Assembly (NCBI GenBank): GCA_963702165.1
Contig: OY969722.1
Span: 1,426,001 to 1,490,000, forward strand
Direction of reading: 5' to 3'
Source of the DNA: Terrimesophilobacter sp963702165
GTDB lineage: Bacteria; Actinomycetota; Actinomycetes; Actinomycetales; Microbacteriaceae
Length of the DNA: 64,000 nucleotides
In this document: positions 8,627-17,066 of the stretch, one piece after another
Numbering within the stretch: position 1 is the first letter of the stretch
Layout: every line of letters begins with the position of its first letter
Translations under genes and position numbers: made by a program
Notes under the pieces: generated by a model
Databases searched by the model: none
What the model saw: only the letters and a program-made list of their open reading frames with translations
Told to the model about the DNA's origin: nothing

Positions 8627-9100
8627 ATGCTTTCCACCAGCCGTCGCGTCCTCGGAATCGCCGCTGTTCTGGCAGTATCCGTCACTCTGAGCGGCTGCAG
8701 TGTGATCGGCGGGCTCCTCGGCGGCGGCAACAATGTGTTCACGCTCGAGGTCGGCGATTGCTTCAACGAAGGCACGCTGGTGGAGGACGAGGTCGCGGAT
8801 GTTCCCATCGTCGAGTGCAGCGAGCCGCACCTCTACGAGGTGACCAAGAGCGTGATCCTCGAAGAGGGCGACTACCCCGGTGAGGATGAGGTCGTCGGGC
8901 AGGCGGAGGACGAGTGCTTCGTCGCGTTCGAGGACTACATCGGTGCCTCGTGGGAGCAGAGCGGCAGCCTCGACTACAGCTACTTCGTGCCCACCGCTGA
9001 GACCTGGAACAACGCTGACGACCGCGAGATCCTGTGCCTCGTGGTCGACTTCGAAGGCGAGCGCAAGGGCAGCGTGAAAAACGCGGGACCGCAGGCCTAG
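8627..9100 (+). CDS. Lipoprotein with septum-formation-type domain
   Basis: 157 residues. The N-terminus is a lipoprotein signal with lipobox LSGC (Cys23). The body has the DC...VPIVEC..PHLYEV pattern and further paired cysteines of the actinobacterial Septum_form family, whose members are extracytoplasmic. It is probably lipid-anchored on the outer face of the membrane. It follows hisN by 12 bp. No enzymatic residues are visible and the function is unknown beyond the domain name. Confidence 0.75.
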   Translation: MLSTSRRVLGIAAVLAVSVTLSGCSVIGGLLGGGNNVFTLEVGDCFNEGTLVEDEVADVPIVECSEPHLYEVTKSVILEEGDYPGEDEVVGQAEDECFVAFEDYIGASWEQSGSLDYSYFVPTAETWNNADDREILCLVVDFEGERKGSVKNAGPQA

Positions 9101-9110
9101 CCGACCGACG

Positions 9111-9200
9111 GCGGTCGAGCTTGTCGAGACCACGCCGTCGGGACACCCAATCTCGACAAGCTCGATCACCGAGCGCGGGTCGACAAGCTCGATCACCGAG
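9111..9200. repeat. TCGACAAGCTCG-type intergenic repeat cluster
   Basis: One copy of GGTCGAGCTTGTCGAGAC (9113-9130) is followed in opposite orientation by TCTCGACAAGCTCGATCACCGAG (9151-9172) and a direct second copy (9180-9200). Related short versions occur at 22033-22051 and 60780-60799. It lies between a lipoprotein stop and the tetR promoter, outside genes. It looks like a REP-like dispersed element of this lineage. Confidence 0.6.
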
Positions 9201-9208
9201 TGCGAATT

Positions 9209-9240
9209 TTGCAGGTGATGCAAGTTTGCACCCTGTGCAA
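9209..9240. promoter_or_regulatory. Double TetR operator, two TTGCA-N5-TGCAA palindromes
   Basis: Two perfect inverted repeats, TTGCA-GGTGA-TGCAA (9209-9223) and TTGCA-CCCTG-TGCAA (9226-9240), lie 17 bp apart centre to centre and end 11 bp before the tetR start. Tandem half-site pairs directly upstream of a tetR-efflux operon are the expected site of autorepression. The AT-rich stretch TGCAATAATTT overlaps the second palindrome and may include the -10. Confidence 0.65.
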
Positions 9241-9251
9241 TAATTTATGGA

Positions 9252-9866
9252 GTGACGACGAACGAGGGGCTTCGGCAGCGAAAGCTGCGTGAGACCCGCG
9301 AGGCAATCCACCGGGCTGCGCTGCGGCAAGCCGCGGAGCTCGGCCCGGATGCGGCGACCGTCGCGGCGATCAGCGCCGAGGCCGGAGTGTCGGCGCGCAC
9401 GTTCTTCAACTACTTCGCGACCAAGGACGACGCCATCCTCGGCTTCCACGAGGAACAGCCGACGGATGAGCAGCTGGCCACGTTCGTGGCTGGGACCGGC
9501 GAGCTGTTGGCTGACCTCGTCGAACTGGCGCGCCATGTGCTCGTCTCCTCCGACAACGAGGTGCTGCAGCAGCGTCGGAGGCTGCTCTCCGAGCATCCGG
9601 AGCTGTTCCGAGATCGGTTCGCAAGGATGTTGGCGATCGAGCTCCGCATCGCGTCGGCCGTCGCACAGCGGATGCGCGTGTCTGGAGAATACGCTGACGC
9701 CTCCGACCCGGGCGACGCGGCAGCCATGCTCGTGATGCTCGCCAGCGGAGTCGTCCGCCTCGCCGTGCGCAAGCTCTTGGCCGACCCGTCGGCCGCCCCC
9801 GATACCGACTCGGCAATCGCCGACATGCTCAACACTCTTCGAGAGGTAACCCGCTCACTCCCATGA
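9252..9866 (+). CDS. TetR family transcriptional regulator
   Basis: 204 residues. The N-terminal helix-turn-helix is TVAAISAEAGVSARTFFNYF followed by ATKDDAI, the classic TetR pattern; the rest is the variable ligand-binding domain. The start is GTG 9252, so close to the upstream palindromes that the mRNA leader must be very short. The stop overlaps the ATG of the DHA2 efflux gene (ATGA). It very probably represses itself and the transporter; the inducer is unknown. Confidence 0.92.
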   Translation: MTTNEGLRQRKLRETREAIHRAALRQAAELGPDAATVAAISAEAGVSARTFFNYFATKDDAILGFHEEQPTDEQLATFVAGTGELLADLVELARHVLVSSDNEVLQQRRRLLSEHPELFRDRFARMLAIELRIASAVAQRMRVSGEYADASDPGDAAAMLVMLASGVVRLAVRKLLADPSAAPDTDSAIADMLNTLREVTRSLP

Positions 9867-11443
9867 CAACTGGCACCACGACACGCAAGCAGTCGAGCGA
9901 TTCCCGCCGCGGCATCATCCTCCTCTTCATCGGCCTGATGCTGTCGATGCTCCTCGCCTCCCTCAGTCAGACCGTGCTCAGCTCGGCCATGCCGACCATC
10001 GTCGGCGAGCTGAACGGCGTCGAGCACATGCTCTGGGTGATGACGGCGTACATTCTGGCGTCGACCATCGTGATGCCGATCTACGGCAAGCTCGGCGACC
10101 TGATCGGGCGCAAGTCGCTGCTGATCGCGGCGATCTCGCTGTTCATGGTTGGCTCGGTCATCGGCGGTCTCGCCGGCGATATGAATTGGCTGATCGTGGC
10201 CCGCGTGGTCCAGGGGCTCGGTGGTGGCGGGCTGATGATTCTGTCGCAGGCGATCATCGCCGACGTTGTCCCCGCACGGGAGCGCGGCAAGTACATGGGC
10301 GCCATGGGAGCGGTGTTCGCGGTGTCATCGGTTGCCGGCCCGCTGCTCGGCGGCTGGATCACCGAGGGCCCAGGTTGGCGCTGGGCGTTCTGGATCAACC
10401 TGCCGCTCGGGGTGCTGGCGCTCTCGGCCGCGGTCTTCCTGCTGCACCTGCACCGGCCGCAGACCGGCCGGCCGAAGATCGACGGCTGGGGCATGGCGCT
10501 GATCGCCGCGTCCACCACGTCGCTGATCCTCGTCGCATCGTGGGGCGGCAAGGACTTCGCGTGGGACTCCCCCGTGATCATCGGGCTGATCATCGCGACG
10601 GTGGTCACCGCGATCGCATTCGTGCTCGTCGAGCGCCGCACCGCGGAACCGATCATCCCGATGTCACTGTTCCGTGACCGCAACTTCAACCTCACCACGA
10701 TCGCCGGCCTGCTCACCAGCGTGGCGATGTTCGGCGCGATCGGGTACCTGCCCACCTACCTGCAGATGACGGTCGGCGCGAATGCGACCGAAGCCGGGCT
10801 GCTCATGATCCCGATGATGGGGGCGCTGCTCATCGCATCCGTCGGCTCCGGCGTGCTGGTCAGCAAGTACGGGCGCTACAAGTGGATGCCGATCGTCGGC
10901 ACAATGCTCGTCGCGGTCGCCCTCGTGCTGCTCAGCACCCTTACCCCGCAGACTTCGGTGTGGCTGTTCTGCGGCTACCTTGCGGTGTTCGGCATCGGCC
11001 TCGGGCTGGGCATGCAGATCCTGGTGCTGATCGTGCAGAACTCCTTCCCGAACTCGCAGGTCGGCACCGCGACCGCGGCGAACAACTTCTTCCGGCAGAT
11101 CGGTGCGACGCTCGGAAGCGCGGTGGTCGGCAGCGTGTTCACGTCGCGGCTGGTTCAGCTGCTGGGCGAGCGCCTGCCGAACGCAGAAGCGGCGACCGGC
11201 GGCGTCAACTCGCTCACCCCGGACTCGCTGGCCGCGTTGCCGACTCCGATCTATGACGTCGTCGTGCTGAGCTTCAACGACGCGCTCATGCCGCTGTACC
11301 TGTTGATGGTGCCGCTCGCGGTGGTCGCTGTCATCTTGCTGTTCTTCGTGAAGGAAGTTCCGCTGGCGACGACGATCGAGCGCGACATCATGCCCGAGTC
11401 CGTAGCGGAGGGGAACCTGCAGATCACCTCCCACAACGACTGA
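9863..11443 (+). CDS. MFS drug efflux transporter, DHA2 (14-TM) family
   Basis: 526 residues, with hydrophobic segments consistent with 14 membrane helices. It shows motif A as GKLGDLIGRKSLL after helix 2 and the DHA2 motif C region VAGPLLGGWITEGPGWRWAF. DHA2 proteins export drugs or other amphipaths using the proton gradient. It is coupled by a 4-bp overlap to its TetR regulator, the usual arrangement for inducible multidrug resistance. The substrate cannot be deduced. Confidence 0.9.
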   Translation: MTTGTTTRKQSSDSRRGIILLFIGLMLSMLLASLSQTVLSSAMPTIVGELNGVEHMLWVMTAYILASTIVMPIYGKLGDLIGRKSLLIAAISLFMVGSVIGGLAGDMNWLIVARVVQGLGGGGLMILSQAIIADVVPARERGKYMGAMGAVFAVSSVAGPLLGGWITEGPGWRWAFWINLPLGVLALSAAVFLLHLHRPQTGRPKIDGWGMALIAASTTSLILVASWGGKDFAWDSPVIIGLIIATVVTAIAFVLVERRTAEPIIPMSLFRDRNFNLTTIAGLLTSVAMFGAIGYLPTYLQMTVGANATEAGLLMIPMMGALLIASVGSGVLVSKYGRYKWMPIVGTMLVAVALVLLSTLTPQTSVWLFCGYLAVFGIGLGLGMQILVLIVQNSFPNSQVGTATAANNFFRQIGATLGSAVVGSVFTSRLVQLLGERLPNAEAATGGVNSLTPDSLAALPTPIYDVVVLSFNDALMPLYLLMVPLAVVAVILLFFVKEVPLATTIERDIMPESVAEGNLQITSHND

Positions 11444-11488
11444 CCGTCGGCCTCCTCGCTACTGTGGGGGGAGAAATCGGGGGTGCGG

Positions 11489-12524
11489 ATGCGCGCGGTG
11501 CTGTTCAGTGAGTTCGGTCAGTTGCCTGCGGTGACGGATGTGCCGGCGCCGGTGTGCGCGCCGACCGGTGCGGTGATCCGGGTCGAGGCGACCGGCCTGT
11601 GCCGCAGCGACTGGCACGGCTGGATGGGACACGACGCCGACATCCGGCTCCCGCACGTTCCCGGCCACGAGCTGGCCGGGATGGTCGAGAAGGTCGGCGC
11701 CGAGGTCACGCCGTGGCAGGTCGGCGACCGCGTGACGGTGCCGTTCATCTGCGCGTGCGGCCGGTGCGAGCAGTGCCTTGCCGGCAACCAGCAGGTGTGC
11801 GACCACCAGGAGCAGCCCGGGTTCACGCATTGGGGCTCGTTCGCCGAGTTCGTGGCGATCGCCGAGGCCGACATCAACCTGATCGCGCTGCCGGACGAGC
11901 TCGACTTCGTGTCCGCGGCGGCACTCGGATGCCGGTTCGCGACCGCCTATCGCGCGGTCATGACGCAGGGCCGCGTGCAGGCCGGCGGAGTGGGTGGCGG
12001 TGCACGGCTGCGGCGGGGTCGGGCTGTCGGCGATCATGATCGCGGTCGCGGCCGGGGCGCGCGTGGTCGGCGTCGATGTGTCGCCGGCGGCGCTGGCGCT
12101 GGCGCGAAGGTCTGGGCGCCGTCGCGGTCCGCGGGGACGGTGACGTCGCATCCGCGGTTCGCGGGAGCGACGGATGGCGGTGCGCACCTGTCGCTGGACG
12201 CCTACGGGAGCAGCGCGACGAGCCTCAACTCGGTGCGCAGCCTGCGCAAGCGCGGACGGCACGTGCAGGTCGGGCTGATGCTCGCGGAGCACGCGACTCG
12301 CGCCGATGCCGATGGACCTGGTGATCGCGAACGAACTGGAGCTGCTCGGCAGCCACGGGATGGCGGCGCACGAGTACCCGGCGATGCTCGAGCCGCGATT
12401 CGCGTCCGGGTTGATCGACCCGACAGTGCTGGTCGGGCGCACCATCACGCTCGAGGATGCGCCGGATGCGCTCGCGACGATGGACGCCGGCGGTCATCCC
12501 GGGATGACGGTGATCGTGCCGTAA
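11489..12524 (+). pseudogene. Zinc-dependent alcohol dehydrogenase, split by four +1 shifts
   Basis: The N-terminal half is intact: catalytic-zinc residues in GLCRSDWHG and VPGHELAG, then the structural-zinc loop CACGRCEQCLAGNQQVC. The frame then shifts near 11987 (Rossmann part with HGCGGVGLSAIM), near 12108 (LGAVAVRGDGDV), near 12165 (TDGGAHLSLDA) and near 12300 (MDLVIANELELLGSHG to the stop at 12524). All shifts have the same sign, equal to one extra base each, for example GGCGGAG for GGCGAG. Family members oxidise alcohols with NAD(P). An alternative GTG start lies at 11483. Confidence 0.82.
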
Positions 12525-12588
12525 CGTGTGCGGTCAGGCCAGCGGGTCATGCGGAACTCGCGGGCCTCGTGCGCGCCGCGGCGGGCAG

Positions 12589-13017
12589 TCAGTCGTCGAT
12601 CTCCGCACGACCCTCGCGTTCGAGGCGATCGAGGTTCTCGCGCATGGTGCGCAGCTTCTCGGGAGAGTGGCCGACCCAGTCCACTAGCTCCCCGACGACC
12701 CGAACCGGCTGGCGGGTTCGGTACGACTTCGTCGGGTTTCCGGGGAACCTTTTGTCCGTGAGATTCGGGTCGTCTTCGAAGTCGCCCGTCGGTTCAACGA
12801 TGTAGATCCGGCCGCGGCCATCCCCCGCAGCGAGCTCTGCGCCCCAGGTTGCGGCATCCAGCGTCGCGGTGAAGTAGATGTGATTGGCCGTTCGTCCGGC
12901 CTCGAAGTTGGATTGGCGCCCCGGCTCGAGCAGATCGCCGACCTTCAGGTCAGCCTTGGTGCCGTGGAAGAAGGCTCCCGACTCGTGGACTTCGAATGGT
13001 ATTGGCTCGGTTGCCAT
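12589..13017 (-). CDS. arr: NAD(+)--rifampin ADP-ribosyltransferase Arr
   Basis: 142 residues, the usual Arr length. It has the conserved opening FFHGTKADLKVGDLLEPG, the middle motifs NHIYFTATLDAATWGAELA and RIYIVEPTG, and a C-terminus with DPNLTDKRFPGNPT. Arr transfers ADP-ribose from NAD to the C23 hydroxyl of rifamycins and inactivates them. Arr homologues are common in environmental actinobacteria as chromosomal genes. No mobile element or integron signature is adjacent; it sits alone between a broken dehydrogenase and a VOC protein. Confidence 0.95.
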   Translation of the reverse strand: MATEPIPFEVHESGAFFHGTKADLKVGDLLEPGRQSNFEAGRTANHIYFTATLDAATWGAELAAGDGRGRIYIVEPTGDFEDDPNLTDKRFPGNPTKSYRTRQPVRVVGELVDWVGHSPEKLRTMRENLDRLEREGRAEIDD

Positions 13018-13159
13018 GCACAGCCCCCTTTGACATCGACCTCAGACTCTAGCTGACGGCTTCGCCCGCAGACCGTGGGGGCTGATCTCGCCTGCCTCAG
13101 CTACTGTGTCTGCCGTTGACACGTACGGTCTAGGTCATCCAGCGCAGAGGGGTAACCAA

Positions 13160-13834
13160 ATGAGCACAACTGAAGGCAGTTCTCCGGGTTTGTCGGCGGC
13201 AGAGTTCCATCGCCAAGCCGGAGTGTCGGAATGGCGTGTGACTGCTTGGGGACCGCAGGCGGTGTTCGTGTCAGAATCATTCGCTCATGCCTCGCGTCTT
13301 GTGCCGGCAATCGTCGCAGAGTCCGAGCGGCTCTCGATCCAGCCGGATGTCGATCTGCGGCCGGAGGCGATCATCGTCCGCGTCCCATACCGTGGCGCCG
13401 ACAGCATCCCGGCGCGTGCTGCCGAGTTCGCGGCGGCGGTGTCGGTAGCCGCCAAGGAGTTGTCGTTGCGCGCCGATCTGACGCTCATCCAATGCGTCGA
13501 CATCGCTGTCGCCCAGCACTCGGAGGTCGACACTCGGCCGTTCTGGACGGCAGCACTGGGATACGAGATCTCGGGCGAGTACGACTCGATCGATCCCCTG
13601 CGCCGCGGCCCACAGTTGTCTTTCCAACCGAACAAGCGGGATGCGCGCGCTCGCGGACGCACTCACATAGACGTTTCCGTTCCTGCTGATCAGGCTGAAG
13701 CTCGGGTCGCCGCTGCTCTCGCCGCGGGCGGCCGCCTCGCCGACGACTCCCGCGCTCCGATGTGGTGGACGCTCGCCTCACCCGACAACCACGGAGTCGA
13801 CATCGCGGCCTGGACCGACACCTACGAGGGCTGA
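13160..13834 (+). CDS. Two-domain protein: pterin dehydratase-like domain plus VOC (glyoxalase-like) domain
   Basis: 224 residues from ATG 13160 (AGAGGGG ribosome site upstream). Residues ~15-115 resemble pterin-4a-carbinolamine dehydratase: EWRVTAWGPQAVF, then PDVDLRPEAIIVRV. Residues ~125-224 are a glyoxalase/bleomycin-resistance-type domain with FWTAALGYE and SPDNHGVDIAAW. The usual dehydratase catalytic histidine cluster is not clearly preserved, since P-D-V-D appears without the preceding H-H pair. The activity is unknown. The same fusion is seen in some other actinobacteria, so it is not an artefact of frame joining. Confidence 0.7.
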   Translation: MSTTEGSSPGLSAAEFHRQAGVSEWRVTAWGPQAVFVSESFAHASRLVPAIVAESERLSIQPDVDLRPEAIIVRVPYRGADSIPARAAEFAAAVSVAAKELSLRADLTLIQCVDIAVAQHSEVDTRPFWTAALGYEISGEYDSIDPLRRGPQLSFQPNKRDARARGRTHIDVSVPADQAEARVAAALAAGGRLADDSRAPMWWTLASPDNHGVDIAAWTDTYEG

Positions 13835-13847
13835 GCCACAACCGTAC

Positions 13848-14240
13848 TCAGCGGCCTGGGTTTGAATCCGAGTCGCCGAATCGCTGCTCCAGCTTGGCCA
13901 GTTGGGCAGCTGAACGCTCCCAGTTCGGATCTTTGTCCCAAGGAAGGACTTTACGGCCGCTTCGCTTGCGAGTTAAGTGCCAGGCGTCGCATCTGTCACA
14001 CGGGTAGACCCGATCTGGCACCGCCGTGTCACCCGGCTTAGCTTCTCGCCATCGGCTGAGGGCTGTTCTCGCTTCTGCCTGGGTTCGGAATGGCGTCTTG
14101 TTGCAAGGCTCTTTCGCCTGAGGGAGCCGGGGCGATTCGGCAGCAAGCGCGCGATCGAGGGCGGTGAGGATCGAGTCCATCTCGAAGTCATCTTCGGCAC
14201 CATAGACCTGCCGGTCACTAAGCGAGTATCGGTCAACCAT
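13848..14240 (-). CDS. Small zinc-ribbon protein (YPCxxCxxWHLT type)
   Basis: 130 residues from ATG 14240; a longer frame to 14348 exists but would overlap the next gene more and has no ribosome site. The core reads EARTALSRWREA followed by VYPCDRCDAWHLTRK, a CxxC-xx-WHLT knuckle found in short actinobacterial proteins, with a second cysteine upstream at ~52. A lysine- and acid-rich tail follows. A related 66-residue protein lies at 14798-14998. Function unknown; nucleic-acid binding is a guess only. Confidence 0.6.
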   Translation of the reverse strand: MVDRYSLSDRQVYGAEDDFEMDSILTALDRALAAESPRLPQAKEPCNKTPFRTQAEARTALSRWREAKPGDTAVPDRVYPCDRCDAWHLTRKRSGRKVLPWDKDPNWERSAAQLAKLEQRFGDSDSNPGR

Positions 14241-14283
14241 TCCCGAAATCCTAGTTCTTCCGCCGGTCAGCGCGATAGACGGT

Positions 14284-14679
14284 TCAGACCTCGTAGCCGA
14301 TGAGCCACGGCACTCCGAAACGGTCCACCACCTGGCCGTCGTGGGCACCCCATGGTCGCTCTTGAAGCTGATCCTTGACCACGCCGCCCTCCGCGAGGGA
14401 AGCGAACCAGGATTCGAGGGTCGCCGGGTCGGCCGTGCCCAGCAGCGAGAACATGACTCCCTGCACCTTCAGGGGCACATCGCCCTTACCTGCGTCGGCG
14501 CCGAACAGCTGAACACTGCCGTTCAGCTCGCCGTGGGCGATCGCGTCGGCTGGGCCGTCGGTGCGGTCGAAGTCGGCAAAGGTGTGGAGGGCAAGCTCGC
14601 CACCGAACGTGTCGCGGTAGAAGGTCATGGCCTCGCGGGCGGTGCCGTCGAAGTGAAGGTATGGAACTAGACCGGTCAT
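14284..14679 (-). CDS. VOC family protein (PhnB-like)
   Basis: 131 residues with the PhnB/3-demethylubiquinone-methyltransferase-like pattern: LVPYLHFDGTAREAMTFYRD at the N-terminus, GGEL in the middle and RPWGAHDGQVVDRFGVPWLI near the end. It is a single small beta-alpha-beta-beta-beta module, so it presumably dimerises. PhnB-type proteins have no settled function. It is a stand-alone minus-strand gene. Confidence 0.85.
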   Translation of the reverse strand: MTGLVPYLHFDGTAREAMTFYRDTFGGELALHTFADFDRTDGPADAIAHGELNGSVQLFGADAGKGDVPLKVQGVMFSLLGTADPATLESWFASLAEGGVVKDQLQERPWGAHDGQVVDRFGVPWLIGYEV

Positions 14680-14797
14680 CCCTCGAAGCTAGTGCACGGC
14701 CGGACAACCGAACAGAAGCTCACAGCCACGACTACGCGAAGATCGGCCAATAGCGCGAAGCTATCGTTCCTGCGGCGCGCGCCTTGGCGACAAGCCA

Positions 14798-14998
14798 CTA
14801 CTGCGCGATCGCGGCAAGTGCCTTCGTTGTCCAGCGGTTGTTGGCGCTTGCCGGGTGCGATGTCAGATGGAAGGCGGAGCACACGGAACAAGGGTGAATG
14901 CCAACTTCTCGACGACGCTCCGAACTGTGTCGAATGGCGCGCAACGCGATTGCTGCCGCAATGGCAGTTGGGTATGGATACTTGGTGCAGGCAGGCAT
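14798..14998 (-). CDS. Short zinc-ribbon protein, paralogue of the 13848-14240 product
   Basis: 66 residues starting at ATG 14998 with AAAGGGG seven bases upstream. It contains AIAAAIALRAIR, then IHPCSVCSAFHLTS, the same CxxC-xx-[FW]HLT knuckle as the neighbouring 130-residue protein. It is very short but has a good ribosome site and a recognisable motif, so I think it is real. It lies just beyond the 3' end of the tmRNA gene. Function unknown. Confidence 0.55.
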   Translation of the reverse strand: MPACTKYPYPTAIAAAIALRAIRHSSERRREVGIHPCSVCSAFHLTSHPASANNRWTTKALAAIAQ

Positions 14999-15218
14999 CG
15001 CCGGCCCCTTTCGCTGAGTGAAAAGGAACGACGTGCTCCGCCTTATATGACGACCAACGTCCGAGTCTGCAGCTATATAAACCCAGACCCGCGGGCACCC
15101 GTAGAGGGATTAATTTCGCCAGCACAATGATGGCGGTTCGAGTCAACCAACCGCAACGAAGGATCCCGCATCCGGGGTACGCCGCAGCAAAATGGGCACA
15201 GCGCGCGATAGGACAATG

Positions 15219-15590
15219 TGGTGGAGATGGGGGGAATTGAACCCCCGTCCACTGCTGTGGTCGTACGTCTTCTACGGGCGTATCCAGTGAAGCGTTCTAC
15301 TCGGCCCCGGAATTTGCCACTGGCAGCTAAACCGACGAGCCCAGCCCAAGTGCAAGTCCCTCCGCGCCCTTAGGCACAACGCGGAAGCAATCCCTCTAGA
15401 TGACGCCAGCATCCGGGTAGAGGGCATCCCCGGGCTGACGGACTTTTAGTTCCCTTGCTTAGGCAGCGAGGGTGAAGTCAGTGCGTGATTTATTGGCACT
15501 TGTTTTTTGCAGAGATCGTTAACGAGATAACCCTGCATCCTCGACCCGCTTCTCGTACTCGCTCAGGCAATGTCGAAACCGATCATCCCC
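15219..15590 (-). ncRNA. ssrA: Transfer-messenger RNA (tmRNA)
   Basis: The 5' end GGGGATGATCGGTTTCGACA (from 15590) and the 3' T-arm/acceptor CAATTCCCCCCATCTCC plus ACCA (to 15219) pair as a tRNA-like domain; CCA is encoded. The tag reading frame at 15497-15459 gives ANKSRTDFTLAA followed by TAA, a typical actinobacterial degradation tag. It rescues stalled ribosomes with SmpB, whose gene lies 0.9 kb upstream on the same strand. Confidence 0.95.
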
Positions 15591-15727
15591 ATGCTCGAGC
15601 TCACGAAGAGCCAAGTCACTATCGCGCGCTGTTGAATTGCCAAACCTGCATACCTATTTGATGCAGCCTTGAATTCTACAACGGATGCCCCGGGCTGGCT
15701 ACTCCTCGCGCGCTCCGCTCTCCGAAA

Positions 15728-15774
15728 TGCGGCAATTTCGGGGTCACGACGCGCCGCACCCCGAACTTGCCGCA
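15728..15774. repeat. 47-nt inverted-repeat element, copy 1
   Basis: Arms TGCGGCAATTTCGGGGT and ACCCCGAACTTGCCGCA (17 nt each, one mismatch) flank a 13-nt loop. Here the arms extend four more base pairs outwards (GAAA/TTTC), giving 15724-15778. It lies between the divergently oriented ssrA and SIMPL genes, so it is not a terminator. Two more copies with the same arm and loop length are at 41298 and 42408. Confidence 0.7.
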
Positions 15775-15828
15775 TTTCACGCACCCTGGACGTTGCTAGC
15801 ATCGGCCAGACGAGGCAAGGGAGCCGCC

Positions 15829-16506
15829 GTGACCGACACCATCATCACCGTTCAAGGTTCGTACGCGGCCTATTACCCCGCCGAGCGGGCAACCGTGACC
15901 CTCAGCGTGCACTTCGAGTCGGGCACCCGAGACGCCGCCTTCGAATCAGCAACCTCGTCAGCCGCGAGTGTGCGCGAGTCAATCGTCGCCATTCATGACG
16001 CGCAGTCAGGCCCGATCACCTGGTGGTCAAGCGACATGGTTCAGGTGTGGAGCGAAAAGCCATGGAGCAGCACCGGCGAGCAGCTGCCGCTCATCTACCA
16101 CGCACGCATCAACTTCTCGGCCAAGTTCAGCGACTTCGAGGCGCTCGCACGCTGGGTCGAGGAGACGGCGGCGATCGACGGCGTCGCGATCACCCACATC
16201 GCGTGGGAACTCACCGAATCGCGCAAGACCACCCTCACCGCCGAGGTGCGCTCACGCGCCGTGAAGGATGCCGTCGCCAAGGCCAGCGTCTACGCGCAGA
16301 GCATCGGGCTCGGGCAGGTGAAGGCGATCGCGATCGCGGACCCGGGGATGCTTGGCAGCGAAGCATCCGGCGCCAGCGAACTGGCCCGGGCGCGGATGTC
16401 GAAGGCGGAACTGATGGCTGCAGGAGCGGGAGTCAGCGAACTGTCGCTCAAGCCAGAGGAGATCGAGGTGGCATCCGTCGTGGATGCGAGGTTCGTGGCG
16501 AGCTGA
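15829..16506 (+). CDS. SIMPL domain-containing protein (DUF541)
   Basis: 225 residues from GTG 15829, with AAGGGAG upstream. The N-terminal strand pattern ITVQGSYAAYYPAERATVTL and the later TLTAEVRSRAVKDAVAKA with YAQSIGLGQVKAI match the SIMPL/DUF541 family. No signal peptide or membrane helix is visible, so it looks cytoplasmic, unlike many Gram-negative members. Function unknown. It converges on smpB with a 17-bp gap. Confidence 0.82.
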   Translation: MTDTIITVQGSYAAYYPAERATVTLSVHFESGTRDAAFESATSSAASVRESIVAIHDAQSGPITWWSSDMVQVWSEKPWSSTGEQLPLIYHARINFSAKFSDFEALARWVEETAAIDGVAITHIAWELTESRKTTLTAEVRSRAVKDAVAKASVYAQSIGLGQVKAIAIADPGMLGSEASGASELARARMSKAELMAAGAGVSELSLKPEEIEVASVVDARFVAS

Positions 16507-16523
16507 CCACCGGGTGTCGGGAA

Positions 16524-17002
16524 CTACTCGCCGAGGCGACTCTTGGAGGCAATCGCGCGACGCGCCTCCATGCTTGTCCTGCCGCTCGCGCAGCGTCTGC
16601 CGCTTGTCGTACTCGCGCTTGCCCTTGGCCACCGCCAGCTCGACCTTCGCGCGCCCATCGCTGAAGTACAGCGACAGCGGGATGAGCGTGTAGCCGCCCT
16701 CCTTGACCTTGCTGTGCGATCTTCAGGATCTGCGCCTTGTGCAGCAGCAGCTTGCGCTTGCGGCGCGGCGGATGGTTGGTCCAGGTGCCCTGGTTGTACT
16801 CGGGGATGTGCACGGCATCCAGCCACGCCTCTCCGCCGTCGATGAACGCGTAGCCGTCGACGAGGGATGCACGACCGGCCCGCAGCGACTTCACCTCGGT
16901 CCCGGTCAGGACCAGTCCGGCCTCGACGGTGTCTTCGATGGTGTAGTCGTGGCGGGCTTTACGATTGGTGGCCACCACGTTCTGGCCACGTTCCCTGGGC
17001 AC
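16524..17002 (-). pseudogene. smpB: SsrA-binding protein SmpB, split by two +1 shifts
   Basis: The N-terminal part (GTG 17002) reads NRKARHDYTIEDTVEAGLVL and GTEVKSLRAGRASLVDGYAF as in SmpB. Near 16718 one extra base moves the frame to GGYTLI and then AKGKREYDKRQTLRERQDK, and near 16576 a second returns a frame with MEARRAIASKSRLGE at the C-terminus. Everything else is full length. SmpB binds tmRNA and is needed for trans-translation; ssrA is intact 0.9 kb away. Loss of smpB alone would be surprising, so I read the shifts as sequence errors. Confidence 0.88.
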
Positions 17003-17066
17003 GGCTCACTCCAATGGTTCTTGTTTGACAAAGCCCACCAGTGTATCCGGAATGGCCAGCGCGCGG

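Noticed and set aside
14680..15590. Possible integrated element or prophage at ssrA
   Set aside because: No integrase, no phage genes and no second copy of the ssrA 3' end were seen; only two tiny zinc-ribbon genes lie there.
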